Positions 1 to 5,407 of a DNA stretch of 6,466 nt are shown piece by piece. Positions within the stretch are counted from its first letter, which is position 1, and each line of letters begins with the position of its first letter. Origin of the DNA: an uncultured Caulobacteraceae bacterium (GTDB lineage: Bacteria; Pseudomonadota; Alphaproteobacteria; Caulobacterales; Caulobacteraceae). Location of the stretch: NCBI GenBank assembly GCA_937910255.1, contig CALEOQ010000452.1, forward strand, positions 1 to 6,466, read 5' to 3'. Both the position numbers and the translations under genes were made by a program. The notes under the pieces are model-generated. The model made no database searches. It was given only the letters and a program-made list of their open reading frames with translations, and was not told the DNA's origin.

Positions 1-600
1 GCGCGGGGACGCAGGGGCCTGTGGACGCAGGACGGCGTCGCCCACGAGGGCAAGTTCTGTGCCATGCAGGACGCCCGTTCCGAGACCAACCGCCTGTCCC
101 GGCCTCGCCCCGACGTGGTCTGCGCGGGCCCGTGCGACCGCGGCTGGCGGTTCTCGGGGTGCGAATCCGACATCTGCTTCATCGGAGGCCGCACGCCCGA
201 AGAGCGCCGCGACAACAGCCTGCGGGCCAAGAAGGTGGCCCAGGACCTCGGCAAGTCGATCAAGACCTACGCCATGTGCACCATCGTCCACGGCGAAACC
301 GACGCGAAGGCCGAGGCCCTGGTCGAGCATTACAAGACCGGCACCGACATGGGCGCCATCCTGGAGATGCTGCGCAGCTGGGGCGTGCCGGCCGACAAGC
401 TGGACGTGGTGGCCAAGCAGCAGGGCGCCTTCATGACCCACACCGCCGTCGGCTCGCCGGCGACCTGCGCCGAGCAGGTCCAGGAGTTCGTGGAGTTCGC
501 CCAGCTCGATGGTCTGATGCTGATCTTCCCCGACTATGTGGAAGGCCTGAAGATGTTCGGCGCCGAGATCCTGCCGGGCCTGCGTTCGGCCTTCGCATGA
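1..600 (+). CDS. RutA-like flavin-dependent monooxygenase (LLM class), 3' part only
   Basis: This is the C-terminal 199 residues of a luciferase-like, FMNH2-dependent monooxygenase; the reading frame is open from base 1, so the N-terminal part lies outside the window. Recognisable stretches are LWTQDG near residue 7, SRPRPDVVCAG (about residues 33-43), the TYAMCT strand (about residue 90), the ETDAKAEALVEHYKTG helix, and the C-terminal DGLMLIFPDYVEGLKMFG segment. These follow RutA, which cleaves the uracil ring amide using a flavin peroxide, better than they follow SsuD-type alkanesulfonate monooxygenases. RutA proteins are about 360-380 residues, so roughly half is visible. The stop overlaps the start of the next gene (ATGA), and a flavin reductase three genes downstream could supply reduced FMN. 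The family assignment is firm. The substrate is unknown: uracil is possible, but the neighbours are not those of a rut operon. Confidence 0.85.
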   Translation, partial: ARGRRGLWTQDGVAHEGKFCAMQDARSETNRLSRPRPDVVCAGPCDRGWRFSGCESDICFIGGRTPEERRDNSLRAKKVAQDLGKSIKTYAMCTIVHGETDAKAEALVEHYKTGTDMGAILEMLRSWGVPADKLDVVAKQQGAFMTHTAVGSPATCAEQVQEFVEFAQLDGLMLIFPDYVEGLKMFGAEILPGLRSAFA

Positions 601-1259
601 CCGCGCAAGCCTCGCCGGCGCCGGCCTCCGACGGGCTGGCCGCCTGGATCACGCCGGCTCGCACGGCCCTGGTGATCATCGACATGCAGGTGGATTTCGC
701 CGCGCCAGACGGCCGCCTGGGTCAATGGGGCGTGGATCTGTCCACCGTGCCGCCGGCCCTGGAAAAGGCTGAGGCCCTGGCGGCGGCGGCCCGTAAGGTC
801 GGAGCCCCGGTGGTCTTTGTCGGGCTCTTCACCCGGCCGGAGACCGACTCCTTCTCCTGGCGCGAACGGATGCGCCGGCGCGGCGGCGACCCAGACTCCG
901 ACTCCGGCCTCTGTCGGGCCGGCGAGGTGGGTTCGGACTGGTATGGCCCCAAGCCGCTACCGGGCGAGCGGGTGGTGGAGAAGGCCCGCTATTCCGGCTT
1001 CCACGACGCGCCGCTCGATGCGGTGCTGAAGGGGCTGGGGGTCGACACCCTGGTGGTGGCCGGCCTGACCACCGAATGCTGCGTGGACTGCACGGTCCGC
1101 GACGCCTTCCACCTGGACTATCATGTCTTCGTCGCGTCTGACGCCTGCGCCGCCTACGAGGCCGAGGTGCACGAGGCGTCGCTGAAGGCCCTGGAACTCA
1201 ACTGCGCAATCCTGGTCGACACCGACCAGGTGATCACCGCCTGGGAGGAGGCCGCGTAA
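597..1259 (+). CDS. RutB-like isochorismatase-family cysteine hydrolase
   Basis: This encodes a 220-residue cytosolic amidohydrolase of the isochorismatase fold. The catalytic triad is visible: Asp29 in LVIIDMQ, Lys129 in VVEKARYSGF, and Cys162 in TTECCVDCTVRDAF (the second Cys of the pair, aligned with the Cys of RutB TNVCVES). The motifs KARYSGF and the PLDAVL segment after it are close to RutB, which hydrolyses ureidoacrylate made by RutA. The ATG at 597 was chosen because it overlaps the stop of the upstream monooxygenase (ATGA) and gives a normal family length. The open frame runs further upstream but only as a shadow of the preceding gene. Adjacency to a RutA-like enzyme suggests that it hydrolyses the ring-opened or peroxy-amide product. 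The exact substrate is inferred, and biuret- or ureide-type hydrolase activity is an alternative. Confidence 0.88.
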   Translation: MTAQASPAPASDGLAAWITPARTALVIIDMQVDFAAPDGRLGQWGVDLSTVPPALEKAEALAAAARKVGAPVVFVGLFTRPETDSFSWRERMRRRGGDPDSDSGLCRAGEVGSDWYGPKPLPGERVVEKARYSGFHDAPLDAVLKGLGVDTLVVAGLTTECCVDCTVRDAFHLDYHVFVASDACAAYEAEVHEASLKALELNCAILVDTDQVITAWEEAA

Positions 1260-2644
1260 TGGCCGATGGATTTCAACTGCCCGGCGCCCAGGCGCCCTAC
1301 GCCGTCACCGACGCCGACCGCGCGGCCATCGCCGCGGCGATCAGCGAGACCGAGATCGTCGAGCTGGCCCTGGCGCTCGGCAATATCCCCAGCCCCGCCG
1401 GCCACGAGTTCGCCGCCGGCGAGTTCGTCCATGACTGGATGAAGGCGGAGGGTTTCGTCCCCCGCCGGGTCGGCGCCACGCCGGAACGCAACAACATCAT
1501 CGGAACCTATGGCGGATCCGGCGAGGGCAAGAACCTGCTGTTCACCGCCCACCTGGACACCGAGGCCCCCACCTGGGACCCCGATCTCGACGCCTACAAG
1601 TACCGCGCCGAGACCCTGGACAATCCGGAGTGGGAGAAGTGCTGGCTGGAGGACGGCGTCCTCTATGGCTATCCCATCGCCAACGACCGGGGGCCGATGA
1701 GCTGCTTCCTGATCGCGGCCAAGGCCCTGAAGACCGCCGGCTATGACCTGGCCGGCAAGCTCTATCTGACCGCCTGCCCGGGCGAAATCGGCCCCGAGCC
1801 CATCGAGGAGCACAAGGGGGTCAACTATCTGGGCAAGGATATCGGCGCCCATTACCTGTTCCACCACGGCGGCGTCGCGCCGGACTACGCCATCGCCGCC
1901 GAGGGCTGCGACTTTGGCCTCACCTGGGTCGGCTGCGGCTATGCTGTGTTCCGCATCCGGCTCTGGGGGGAGGGCGTCTTCACCCCGCTGCTGACCCAGC
2001 CGGAGAAGTCGAGCGACCACCCCAATCCGATCTATCGCCTGGGCGCGCTGACCGACGCCATCCACCAATGGAGCCGCCAGTACGAGGCCGACAGCGCCTA
2101 TGAGAGCGCCGGCGGCGTGGCCCTGCCCAAGGCGCAGATCGCCGCGGTGCGCGGCGGCATTCCCTACGCCTTCGGGGCCGGGACCGAGCTGGTCAATCTC
2201 TATCTGGAGGTGGGCCTCAACCCCCGCCAGAAGATCGCCGAGGTGCAGCATTCCCTGGAGCGCATGGTCCGCGCCGCAGGCCTGGGCGAGGTGGAGATCG
2301 AGCCCATGGTGGTCCGCCACGGCTTCGAGGCCGACGCGGGCGAGGTCGCGCCCCTGGTGGGCGCCGTCGACGCCGCCACCCGCCTGTCGCTGGGCCATCC
2401 GGTCCAGCGCGCCGCGCCGGTCTATTCCAGCATGTGGCGCGACCAGAACGTCTTCAACATGCACCGCATCCCGGCCATCACCACCGGCTTCAAGCGCTGG
2501 CGCCCCAGCCCCAAGGACCTCACCGACAGCGCGCTGGTTTATGCGCTGACGGCGCTGGCCATCTGCGGCAGGGCCGAGACCGGGGAGGCTGCGAGCCGCC
2601 GCGCGCCGGTCTATGGCGACAACCCGTTCGGGAACGACGGATGA
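1259..2644 (+). CDS. M20-family metallohydrolase (peptidase/deacylase-like), atypical active site
   Basis: This encodes a 461-residue protein with the M20 two-domain pattern. Visible candidate metal ligands are His98 (FTAHLDT, with Asp100 two residues on), Asp143 (IANDRGP), Glu176 (CPGEIG) and Glu215 (AAEGCD). M20 enzymes hydrolyse amide bonds of peptides, N-acyl amino acids or N-carbamoyl amino acids with one or two Zn(II) ions. Two expected residues are not evident. The general-base Glu that normally precedes the metal Glu (DEE-type motif) is Gly175, and the C-terminal metal His of the GxGHSxxE-type motif is not visible in TGFKRWRPSPKDL (residues 409-421). This may mark a subfamily rather than damage, since the frame is intact and full length. 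ATG 1259 overlaps the upstream TAA by one base (TAATG) and sits behind a strong GGGAGGAGG ribosome binding site at about 1242-1250. It probably deacylates or decarbamoylates an intermediate of the pathway. Confidence 0.8.
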   Translation: MADGFQLPGAQAPYAVTDADRAAIAAAISETEIVELALALGNIPSPAGHEFAAGEFVHDWMKAEGFVPRRVGATPERNNIIGTYGGSGEGKNLLFTAHLDTEAPTWDPDLDAYKYRAETLDNPEWEKCWLEDGVLYGYPIANDRGPMSCFLIAAKALKTAGYDLAGKLYLTACPGEIGPEPIEEHKGVNYLGKDIGAHYLFHHGGVAPDYAIAAEGCDFGLTWVGCGYAVFRIRLWGEGVFTPLLTQPEKSSDHPNPIYRLGALTDAIHQWSRQYEADSAYESAGGVALPKAQIAAVRGGIPYAFGAGTELVNLYLEVGLNPRQKIAEVQHSLERMVRAAGLGEVEIEPMVVRHGFEADAGEVAPLVGAVDAATRLSLGHPVQRAAPVYSSMWRDQNVFNMHRIPAITTGFKRWRPSPKDLTDSALVYALTALAICGRAETGEAASRRAPVYGDNPFGNDG

Positions 2645-3159
2645 GGGGGACGTCTGTGTTCGGCGATCTGGAAGTTTCCCAGCCCCTCGACCCGATGGTC
2701 TGGCGCAACACCATGGGCAGCTTCGCCAGCGGCGTGGTCATCGTCACCACGACGGACGAGGAGGACCGCCCCGTGGGCACGACGGTCAGCGCCTTCTCCT
2801 CGGTGTCGCTGGATCCGCCGCTGCTGCTGGTCTGCCTGGACCACAAGAGCCGGACCCGCGCCGCTGTGCGCCGCTCTGGCCATTTCTGCATCAACATCCT
2901 GTCGGCCGGGCAGGGGGATCTGGCCCGCCTGTTCGCCGGACCCGGCGCCACCGACCGCTTCGCCGAGGTGGAGATCACGCCAGGAACCCTGGGCGCGCCG
3001 ATGATCGCCGGCGCCCTGGCCAGCATCGACTGCCGGCTGCACTCGCTGCACGCGGCCGGCGACCACGACATCCTGATCGGCCGGGGCCTGAACATCGAGG
3101 CGGCCCCCGGCGATCCCCTCATCTACTGCCAGGGCCGCTTCCTGGGCTCCGAGGACTAA
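2641..3159 (+). CDS. RutF/HpaC-type NAD(P)H:flavin reductase
   Basis: This encodes a 172-residue flavin reductase-like FMN-binding protein, the small reductase component of two-component monooxygenases. The family pattern is complete: a WRNTMGSFASGVVIVTT segment (21-37), GTTVSAFSSVSLDPPLLL (45-62) with the SLDPP flavin-binding signature, GHFCINIL (79-86), and the GDHDILIGR segment (139-147), in which the conserved His141 is visible. Its ATG overlaps the stop of the M20 gene (ATGA), so translational coupling is likely. In the rut system RutF reduces FMN for RutA. By analogy this protein should feed the RutA-like monooxygenase at the start of the window. Nothing looks truncated or unusual. NADH versus NADPH preference cannot be read from the sequence. 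Confidence 0.88.
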   Translation: MRGTSVFGDLEVSQPLDPMVWRNTMGSFASGVVIVTTTDEEDRPVGTTVSAFSSVSLDPPLLLVCLDHKSRTRAAVRRSGHFCINILSAGQGDLARLFAGPGATDRFAEVEITPGTLGAPMIAGALASIDCRLHSLHAAGDHDILIGRGLNIEAAPGDPLIYCQGRFLGSED

Positions 3160-3173
3160 GAAGGTCAAAGACC

Positions 3174-3986
3174 ATGGGATACGAAGTTCTGGACGTGAAG
3201 CCGATGACCCGCCGGATCGGCGCCGAGGTGTTCGGGCTCGATCTCGGCAAGCCGCTCAGCAACCGACAGACCGCCGAGCTGCGCGAGGCCCTGGCCAATC
3301 ACCAGGTGCTGTTCTTCCGCGACCAGGAGATGGACCACGACGCCCACAAGGCCGTCGGCCGCCTGTTCGGCGAACTGGCCATCCACTCGGCCATTCCCGG
3401 CATCGAGGGCCATCCGGAGATCGTCGCCATCCACGCCGATGCCGACTCCAAGTTCGTGGCCGGCGAGAACTGGCACTCCGACCTGACCTGCGATCCCGAG
3501 CCGCCCCTGGGCTCGATCCTCTACATGCCGGTGGTGCCCGAGAGTGGCGGCGACACGGTCTTCGCCTCGATGTATGCGGCCTATGACACCCTGTCGGACC
3601 GCATGAAGGTCTATCTGGAGGGGCTGCGCGCCGTCCACGACGCCAACCCGGTCTATCAGAAGCTGTTTCCGGACCTGGACCGGAAGTACAACCGCTCGGT
3701 CCATCCGGTGGTCCGCACCCATCCGGTGACGGGCAAGAAGCTGATCTTCGTCAACCCGTCCTACACCACCCACATCGAGGGCATGCCCGAGGACGAGAGC
3801 GCGGCTATCCTGGGCTTCCTCTACGTCCACTGCATGAACCCCAACTACCAGGTCCGTTTCCGCTGGCGGGCCAACTCGGTCGCCTTTTGGGACAACCGCT
3901 GCACCTGGCACCAGGCCATCTGGGACTACTTCCCCGACACGCGGTCAGGGTTCCGAGTGACGGTGGCGGGGGATAAGCCGTTTTGA
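3174..3986 (+). CDS. TauD/TfdA-family Fe(II)/2-oxoglutarate dioxygenase
   Basis: This encodes a 270-residue cytosolic dioxygenase closely resembling TauD. The 2-His-1-carboxylate iron site is His101 and Asp103 (ENWHSD) plus His246 (DNRCTWHQ). Arg257, eleven residues after His246, is the expected 2-oxoglutarate-binding Arg, and Arg261 matches the second TauD Arg. HPVVRTHPVTGKK and FVNPSYTTHI are further TauD hallmarks, and the C-terminus GDKPF is shared. TauD hydroxylates taurine next to the sulfonate, releasing sulfite; relatives attack aryloxyacetates, alkyl sulfates and carnitine precursors. Around the substrate pocket, His71 (AIHSAIP) is kept, but the TauD Tyr73 and Asn95 positions appear as Ile74 and Gly97, so taurine is unlikely. 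ATG 3174 lies 14 bases after the flavin reductase stop, behind AAGAAGG, and probably closes the operon. Confidence 0.87.
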   Translation: MGYEVLDVKPMTRRIGAEVFGLDLGKPLSNRQTAELREALANHQVLFFRDQEMDHDAHKAVGRLFGELAIHSAIPGIEGHPEIVAIHADADSKFVAGENWHSDLTCDPEPPLGSILYMPVVPESGGDTVFASMYAAYDTLSDRMKVYLEGLRAVHDANPVYQKLFPDLDRKYNRSVHPVVRTHPVTGKKLIFVNPSYTTHIEGMPEDESAAILGFLYVHCMNPNYQVRFRWRANSVAFWDNRCTWHQAIWDYFPDTRSGFRVTVAGDKPF

Positions 3987-4002
3987 GGACCCTTCTGCGC
4001 AC

Positions 4003-4031
4003 TTGACGATGGCGGAGCGCAGGATGAAAAT
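4003..4031 (+). promoter_or_regulatory. Candidate sigma-70 type promoter (TTGACG, 17-base spacer, GAAAAT)
   Basis: TTGACG at 4003-4008 matches five of six -35 bases. GAAAAT at 4026-4031 matches four of six -10 bases at the ideal 17-base spacing. Transcription would begin near 4038, giving the PhyH-family gene its own roughly 110-base leader. The -10 match is weak, and a competing interpretation (a leader ORF beginning at 4024) would need transcription from further upstream. Confidence 0.35.
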
Positions 4032-4035
4032 CCTG
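4020..4035 (+). repeat. Small perfect stem-loop with GAAA tetraloop
   Basis: CAGGAT at 4020-4025 pairs with ATCCTG at 4030-4035 across a GAAA loop, a stable GNRA tetraloop if transcribed. It lies just upstream of the other helices of the structured intergenic region and overlaps the proposed -10 box. It is therefore transcribed only if RNA arrives from the upstream operon or an earlier promoter. Read-through transcripts from the dioxygenase gene would carry it 34 bases after their last codon. Confidence 0.5.
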
Positions 4036-4059
4036 GATTATCACCGCGCCTCGCGGTGA
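4024..4059 (+). CDS. Possible leader mini-ORF, 11 codons
   Basis: ATG at 4024 opens an 11-residue frame reading MKILDYHRASR and ending with TGA at 4057-4059. GGAG at 4014-4017 lies at a suitable distance in front of it, which is better placed than chance would often give. The stop coincides with the end of the stem-loop 4041-4059, so a ribosome translating this frame would melt that stem. The peptide matches no leader peptide I recognise. It is incompatible with transcription starting near 4038, and it may simply be fortuitous. Confidence 0.22.
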   Translation: MKILDYHRASR

Positions 4060-4147
4060 GCCGCGGTACCGCCGTGGTGAAATGAACCCTCTCGGCTTCT
4101 CGCCGAGCGGACATTTCACTGCGGGGCGTCTCACATGGGAGACGCCG
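4036..4147 (+). promoter_or_regulatory. Highly structured leader upstream of the PhyH-family gene
   Basis: Nearly all of this stretch can be folded into stem-loops. Helix A pairs 4041-4048 with 4052-4059 (8 perfect pairs, loop CCT). A 10-base palindrome GCGGTACCGC lies at 4063-4072. Helix B pairs 4072-4084 with 4112-4124 (13 pairs, two of them G-U) and encloses helix C, 4091-4096 with 4102-4107. Helix D pairs 4125-4132 with 4139-4146, starting directly where helix B ends and stopping one base before the start codon. There is no T-tract, so a simple intrinsic terminator is unlikely. I compared it by memory with SAM-II, TPP, FMN, cobalamin, glycine, guanidine, c-di-GMP and ROSE elements and found no convincing match. 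It may be a riboswitch-like element, a protein-binding leader, or a palindromic repeat element. Confidence 0.45.
4125..4146 (+). promoter_or_regulatory. Hairpin enclosing the ribosome binding site of the PhyH-family gene
   Basis: GGCGTCTC at 4125-4132 pairs perfectly with GAGACGCC at 4139-4146, leaving the loop ACATGG. The Shine-Dalgarno-like GGGAG (4137-4141) is half in the loop and half in the 3' arm, and the start codon follows at 4148. If this helix forms, ribosome access would be restricted. Eight mainly G-C pairs are stable enough that an opening mechanism would be needed. Confidence 0.5.
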
Positions 4148-4921
4148 ATGCCGCAGACCCTTATCCAAGCTCAATGGGATGAATTCAGCCAACGAGGCGT
4201 CCTGCGCTTCGATCAGTTCTTTCCGGCACATGCTATCGAGTTGATGCGCGACCGGCTTTGGGCGGACCTTGAGCGCCGCTATCAGGCGCAGCGGGATCGG
4301 CCGGGAAGCTGGTCGGTCCCCATGCCTGCACAGTTTCAGGCGCTCAGGCGCTCTGGGGCCTTCGAGCCGTTGGCGACACCAGGGCTCATGACTCTGGCAG
4401 ACGCGATGTTGGGGGTCGGTGAGTGGGACAAGCCTCAGCACTGGGGTGTGCCTTTGGTGACTTTTCCGACCCTTCACCCGGTCCTGGCGCGCCCACCTTG
4501 GCATCTCGACCTTGGCTTTCAGGAGAGGCTTAGTCCGCTATCGACGTTGAGGGTGTTCACCTTCCTTGAGCCCGCGCTGCCTGGCGGCGGGGGAACCCTC
4601 TACGTCGCCGGGTCACACAAGTTTGCGCTGGAGCAGGAGCAAGGGGCGCCTCGGGCTCTCCGTTCCGCGGAGATCAAGCATGGTCTCCGCGAGCACGAGT
4701 GGTTCGCCAACCTGCTCGATGCACGAACAACGGAGGTATCGAGCTTAATCAAGACCGAGGTCGTTGTGGGACGGCATGCGGTCTCTGTGGAAGAAATGAC
4801 GGGATCTCCAGGCGACCTCATCCTGATGCACCCCGGAATTCTGCACGCCATAGGCCATAACCATCTAGCGCGTCCGAGGTTGATGCTGACAGAGACCATT
4901 CGGCGGCGAGTCTTGAATTGA
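4148..4921 (+). CDS. Phytanoyl-CoA dioxygenase (PhyH) family Fe(II)/2-oxoglutarate oxygenase
   Basis: This encodes a 257-residue member of the PhyH branch of the double-stranded beta-helix dioxygenases. The N-terminal helix pattern TLIQAQWDEFSQRGVLRF followed by DQFFP is typical. The iron site is His119 and Asp121 (PPWHLDLG) and His233 (HPGILHAIGHN), with Arg244 (RPRLML), eleven residues later, as the 2-oxoglutarate anchor. GGGGTLYVAGSH (146-157) and SPGDLILMHPG (220-230) are family strands. ATG 4148 fits the family N-terminus and has GGGAG six bases upstream. An in-frame ATG at 4082 would add 22 residues across the hairpins and lacks a good ribosome site. GC content is lower than in the left operon: two sampled 60-base rows gave 57 and 53 percent against 72 percent in a row of the M20 gene. 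The substrate cannot be read; bacterial relatives hydroxylate small molecules, natural products or ectoine. Confidence 0.8.
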   Translation: MPQTLIQAQWDEFSQRGVLRFDQFFPAHAIELMRDRLWADLERRYQAQRDRPGSWSVPMPAQFQALRRSGAFEPLATPGLMTLADAMLGVGEWDKPQHWGVPLVTFPTLHPVLARPPWHLDLGFQERLSPLSTLRVFTFLEPALPGGGGTLYVAGSHKFALEQEQGAPRALRSAEIKHGLREHEWFANLLDARTTEVSSLIKTEVVVGRHAVSVEEMTGSPGDLILMHPGILHAIGHNHLARPRLMLTETIRRRVLN

Positions 4922-4953
4922 TCAGAGGCCGGCCCAGTCGCCGATCTCGGTGG

Positions 4954-5013
4954 TTATCTGGCCCATCTTGCGCATGGCGCTTCAGGGCTGAAGACAACGG
5001 TGCGGCGGATCAC
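4954..5013 (-). pseudogene. parE: Remnant of a ParE-type toxin gene (5' end only)
   Basis: Immediately downstream of parD on the minus strand, a GTG start overlaps the parD stop (GTGA), the usual parDE junction. The frame reads VIRRTVVFSPEA, like the first strand of ParE toxins (RxVxFSPEA), and then leaves the family pattern, ending at TAA after 19 codons. A full ParE is about 95-100 residues, so the body of the toxin is missing. In another minus-strand frame, 4922-4975 reads MRKMGQITTEIGDWAGL to a TGA. This could be the tail of a different gene joined by the deletion; I do not recognise it. The match covers only about 12 residues, so the call is moderate. Confidence 0.55.
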
Positions 5014-5285
5014 TTGCGATCCTTCGACCGGTCCTCGTGCCGCGCATGGATGTCTGAGAAGACCGACGCCGAAGACAACGCCCGGCCTGGGTCCTCTCGC
5101 ATGGCGTCGTAGGTGGGGGCGACCTCTTCTCGGAGCCAGCGGCTGATGGCTTCGTCGCGTTCCTTCAGGGCGCGAAGGCCGGCGCGGACGACCTCGCTGG
5201 CCGAGGCATAGTCGCCGGAGCTGACCTTGGCGTCGATGAAGGCCGCTTGGTCCTGGGGCAGGCTGATGGTTCGCTTCTCGATCAT
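5010..5285 (-). CDS. parD: ParD-type ribbon-helix-helix antitoxin
   Basis: This encodes a 91-residue type II antitoxin of the ParD (CopG/Arc/MetJ-like) family. RTISLP (5-10) is the DNA-binding beta-strand, followed by the two helices of the ribbon-helix-helix, with SGDYASASEVVRAGLRAL spanning the second helix and the conserved GxYxSxSEVVRxGLR signature. The C-terminal half, rich in charged residues, would wrap the toxin. The ATG at 5285 was chosen over in-frame upstream starts because the ParD family begins right at the ribbon strand and GAGG lies upstream. ParD normally neutralises ParE, a DNA gyrase inhibitor, and represses its own operon. Here the partner toxin gene is reduced to a stub, so it may be an orphan antitoxin, possibly an anti-addiction protein or a decaying locus. 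It converges with the PhyH-family gene. Confidence 0.88.
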   Translation of the reverse strand: MIEKRTISLPQDQAAFIDAKVSSGDYASASEVVRAGLRALKERDEAISRWLREEVAPTYDAMREDPGRALSSASVFSDIHARHEDRSKDRK

Positions 5286-5320
5286 GGGACGGGCCTCGCT
5301 TTGATGCGACCTTACCACGC

Positions 5321-5339
5321 GGTATGACGGTTTCATACC
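5321..5339. promoter_or_regulatory. Candidate ParD operator (perfect inverted repeat)
   Basis: GGTATGA (5321-5327) and TCATACC (5333-5339) form a perfect 7-base inverted repeat with a 5-base spacer. It is centred about 45 bases upstream of the parD start, where autoregulatory ribbon-helix-helix operators sit. It also lies upstream of the divergent gene at 5408. The size and symmetry suit a ParD dimer pair, but binding is inferred. Confidence 0.5.
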
Positions 5340-5407
5340 AGCAGGCCCGCCACGGTCCCGCCACATAGCCAGTTGAGCCTGACCCCGAATGCAAACTGGG
5401 GGTTGCG

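Noticed and set aside
1154..2464. A 436-codon open frame on the minus strand opposite the M20 gene
   Set aside because: It is a shadow of the M20 gene in GC-rich DNA: the protein is low-complexity (Gly, Ala, Val, His rich) without a family motif, while the plus strand has clear conserved motifs.
1..3159. A genuine uracil-degrading rut operon
   Set aside because: The RutA, RutB and RutF relatives are present, but rutC, rutD and rutE are replaced by unrelated enzymes, so naming it rut would overstate what is seen.
3165..3911. A 248-codon minus-strand frame opposite the TauD-like gene
   Set aside because: It mirrors the codon pattern of the dioxygenase and shows no recognisable domain.
4020..4059. 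Intrinsic terminator of the left operon
   Set aside because: The two stem-loops here are not followed by a run of T, so the standard terminator signature is missing.
4082..4147. N-terminal extension of the PhyH protein from the in-frame ATG at 4082
   Set aside because: The extra 22 residues do not look like the family, have no good ribosome site, and would place the strong hairpins inside the coding region; ATG 4148 fits better.
3926..4504. A 192-codon minus-strand frame spanning the structured gap and the start of the PhyH gene
   Set aside because: There is no family pattern, it overlaps two well-supported genes on the other strand, and its composition is that of an antisense shadow.
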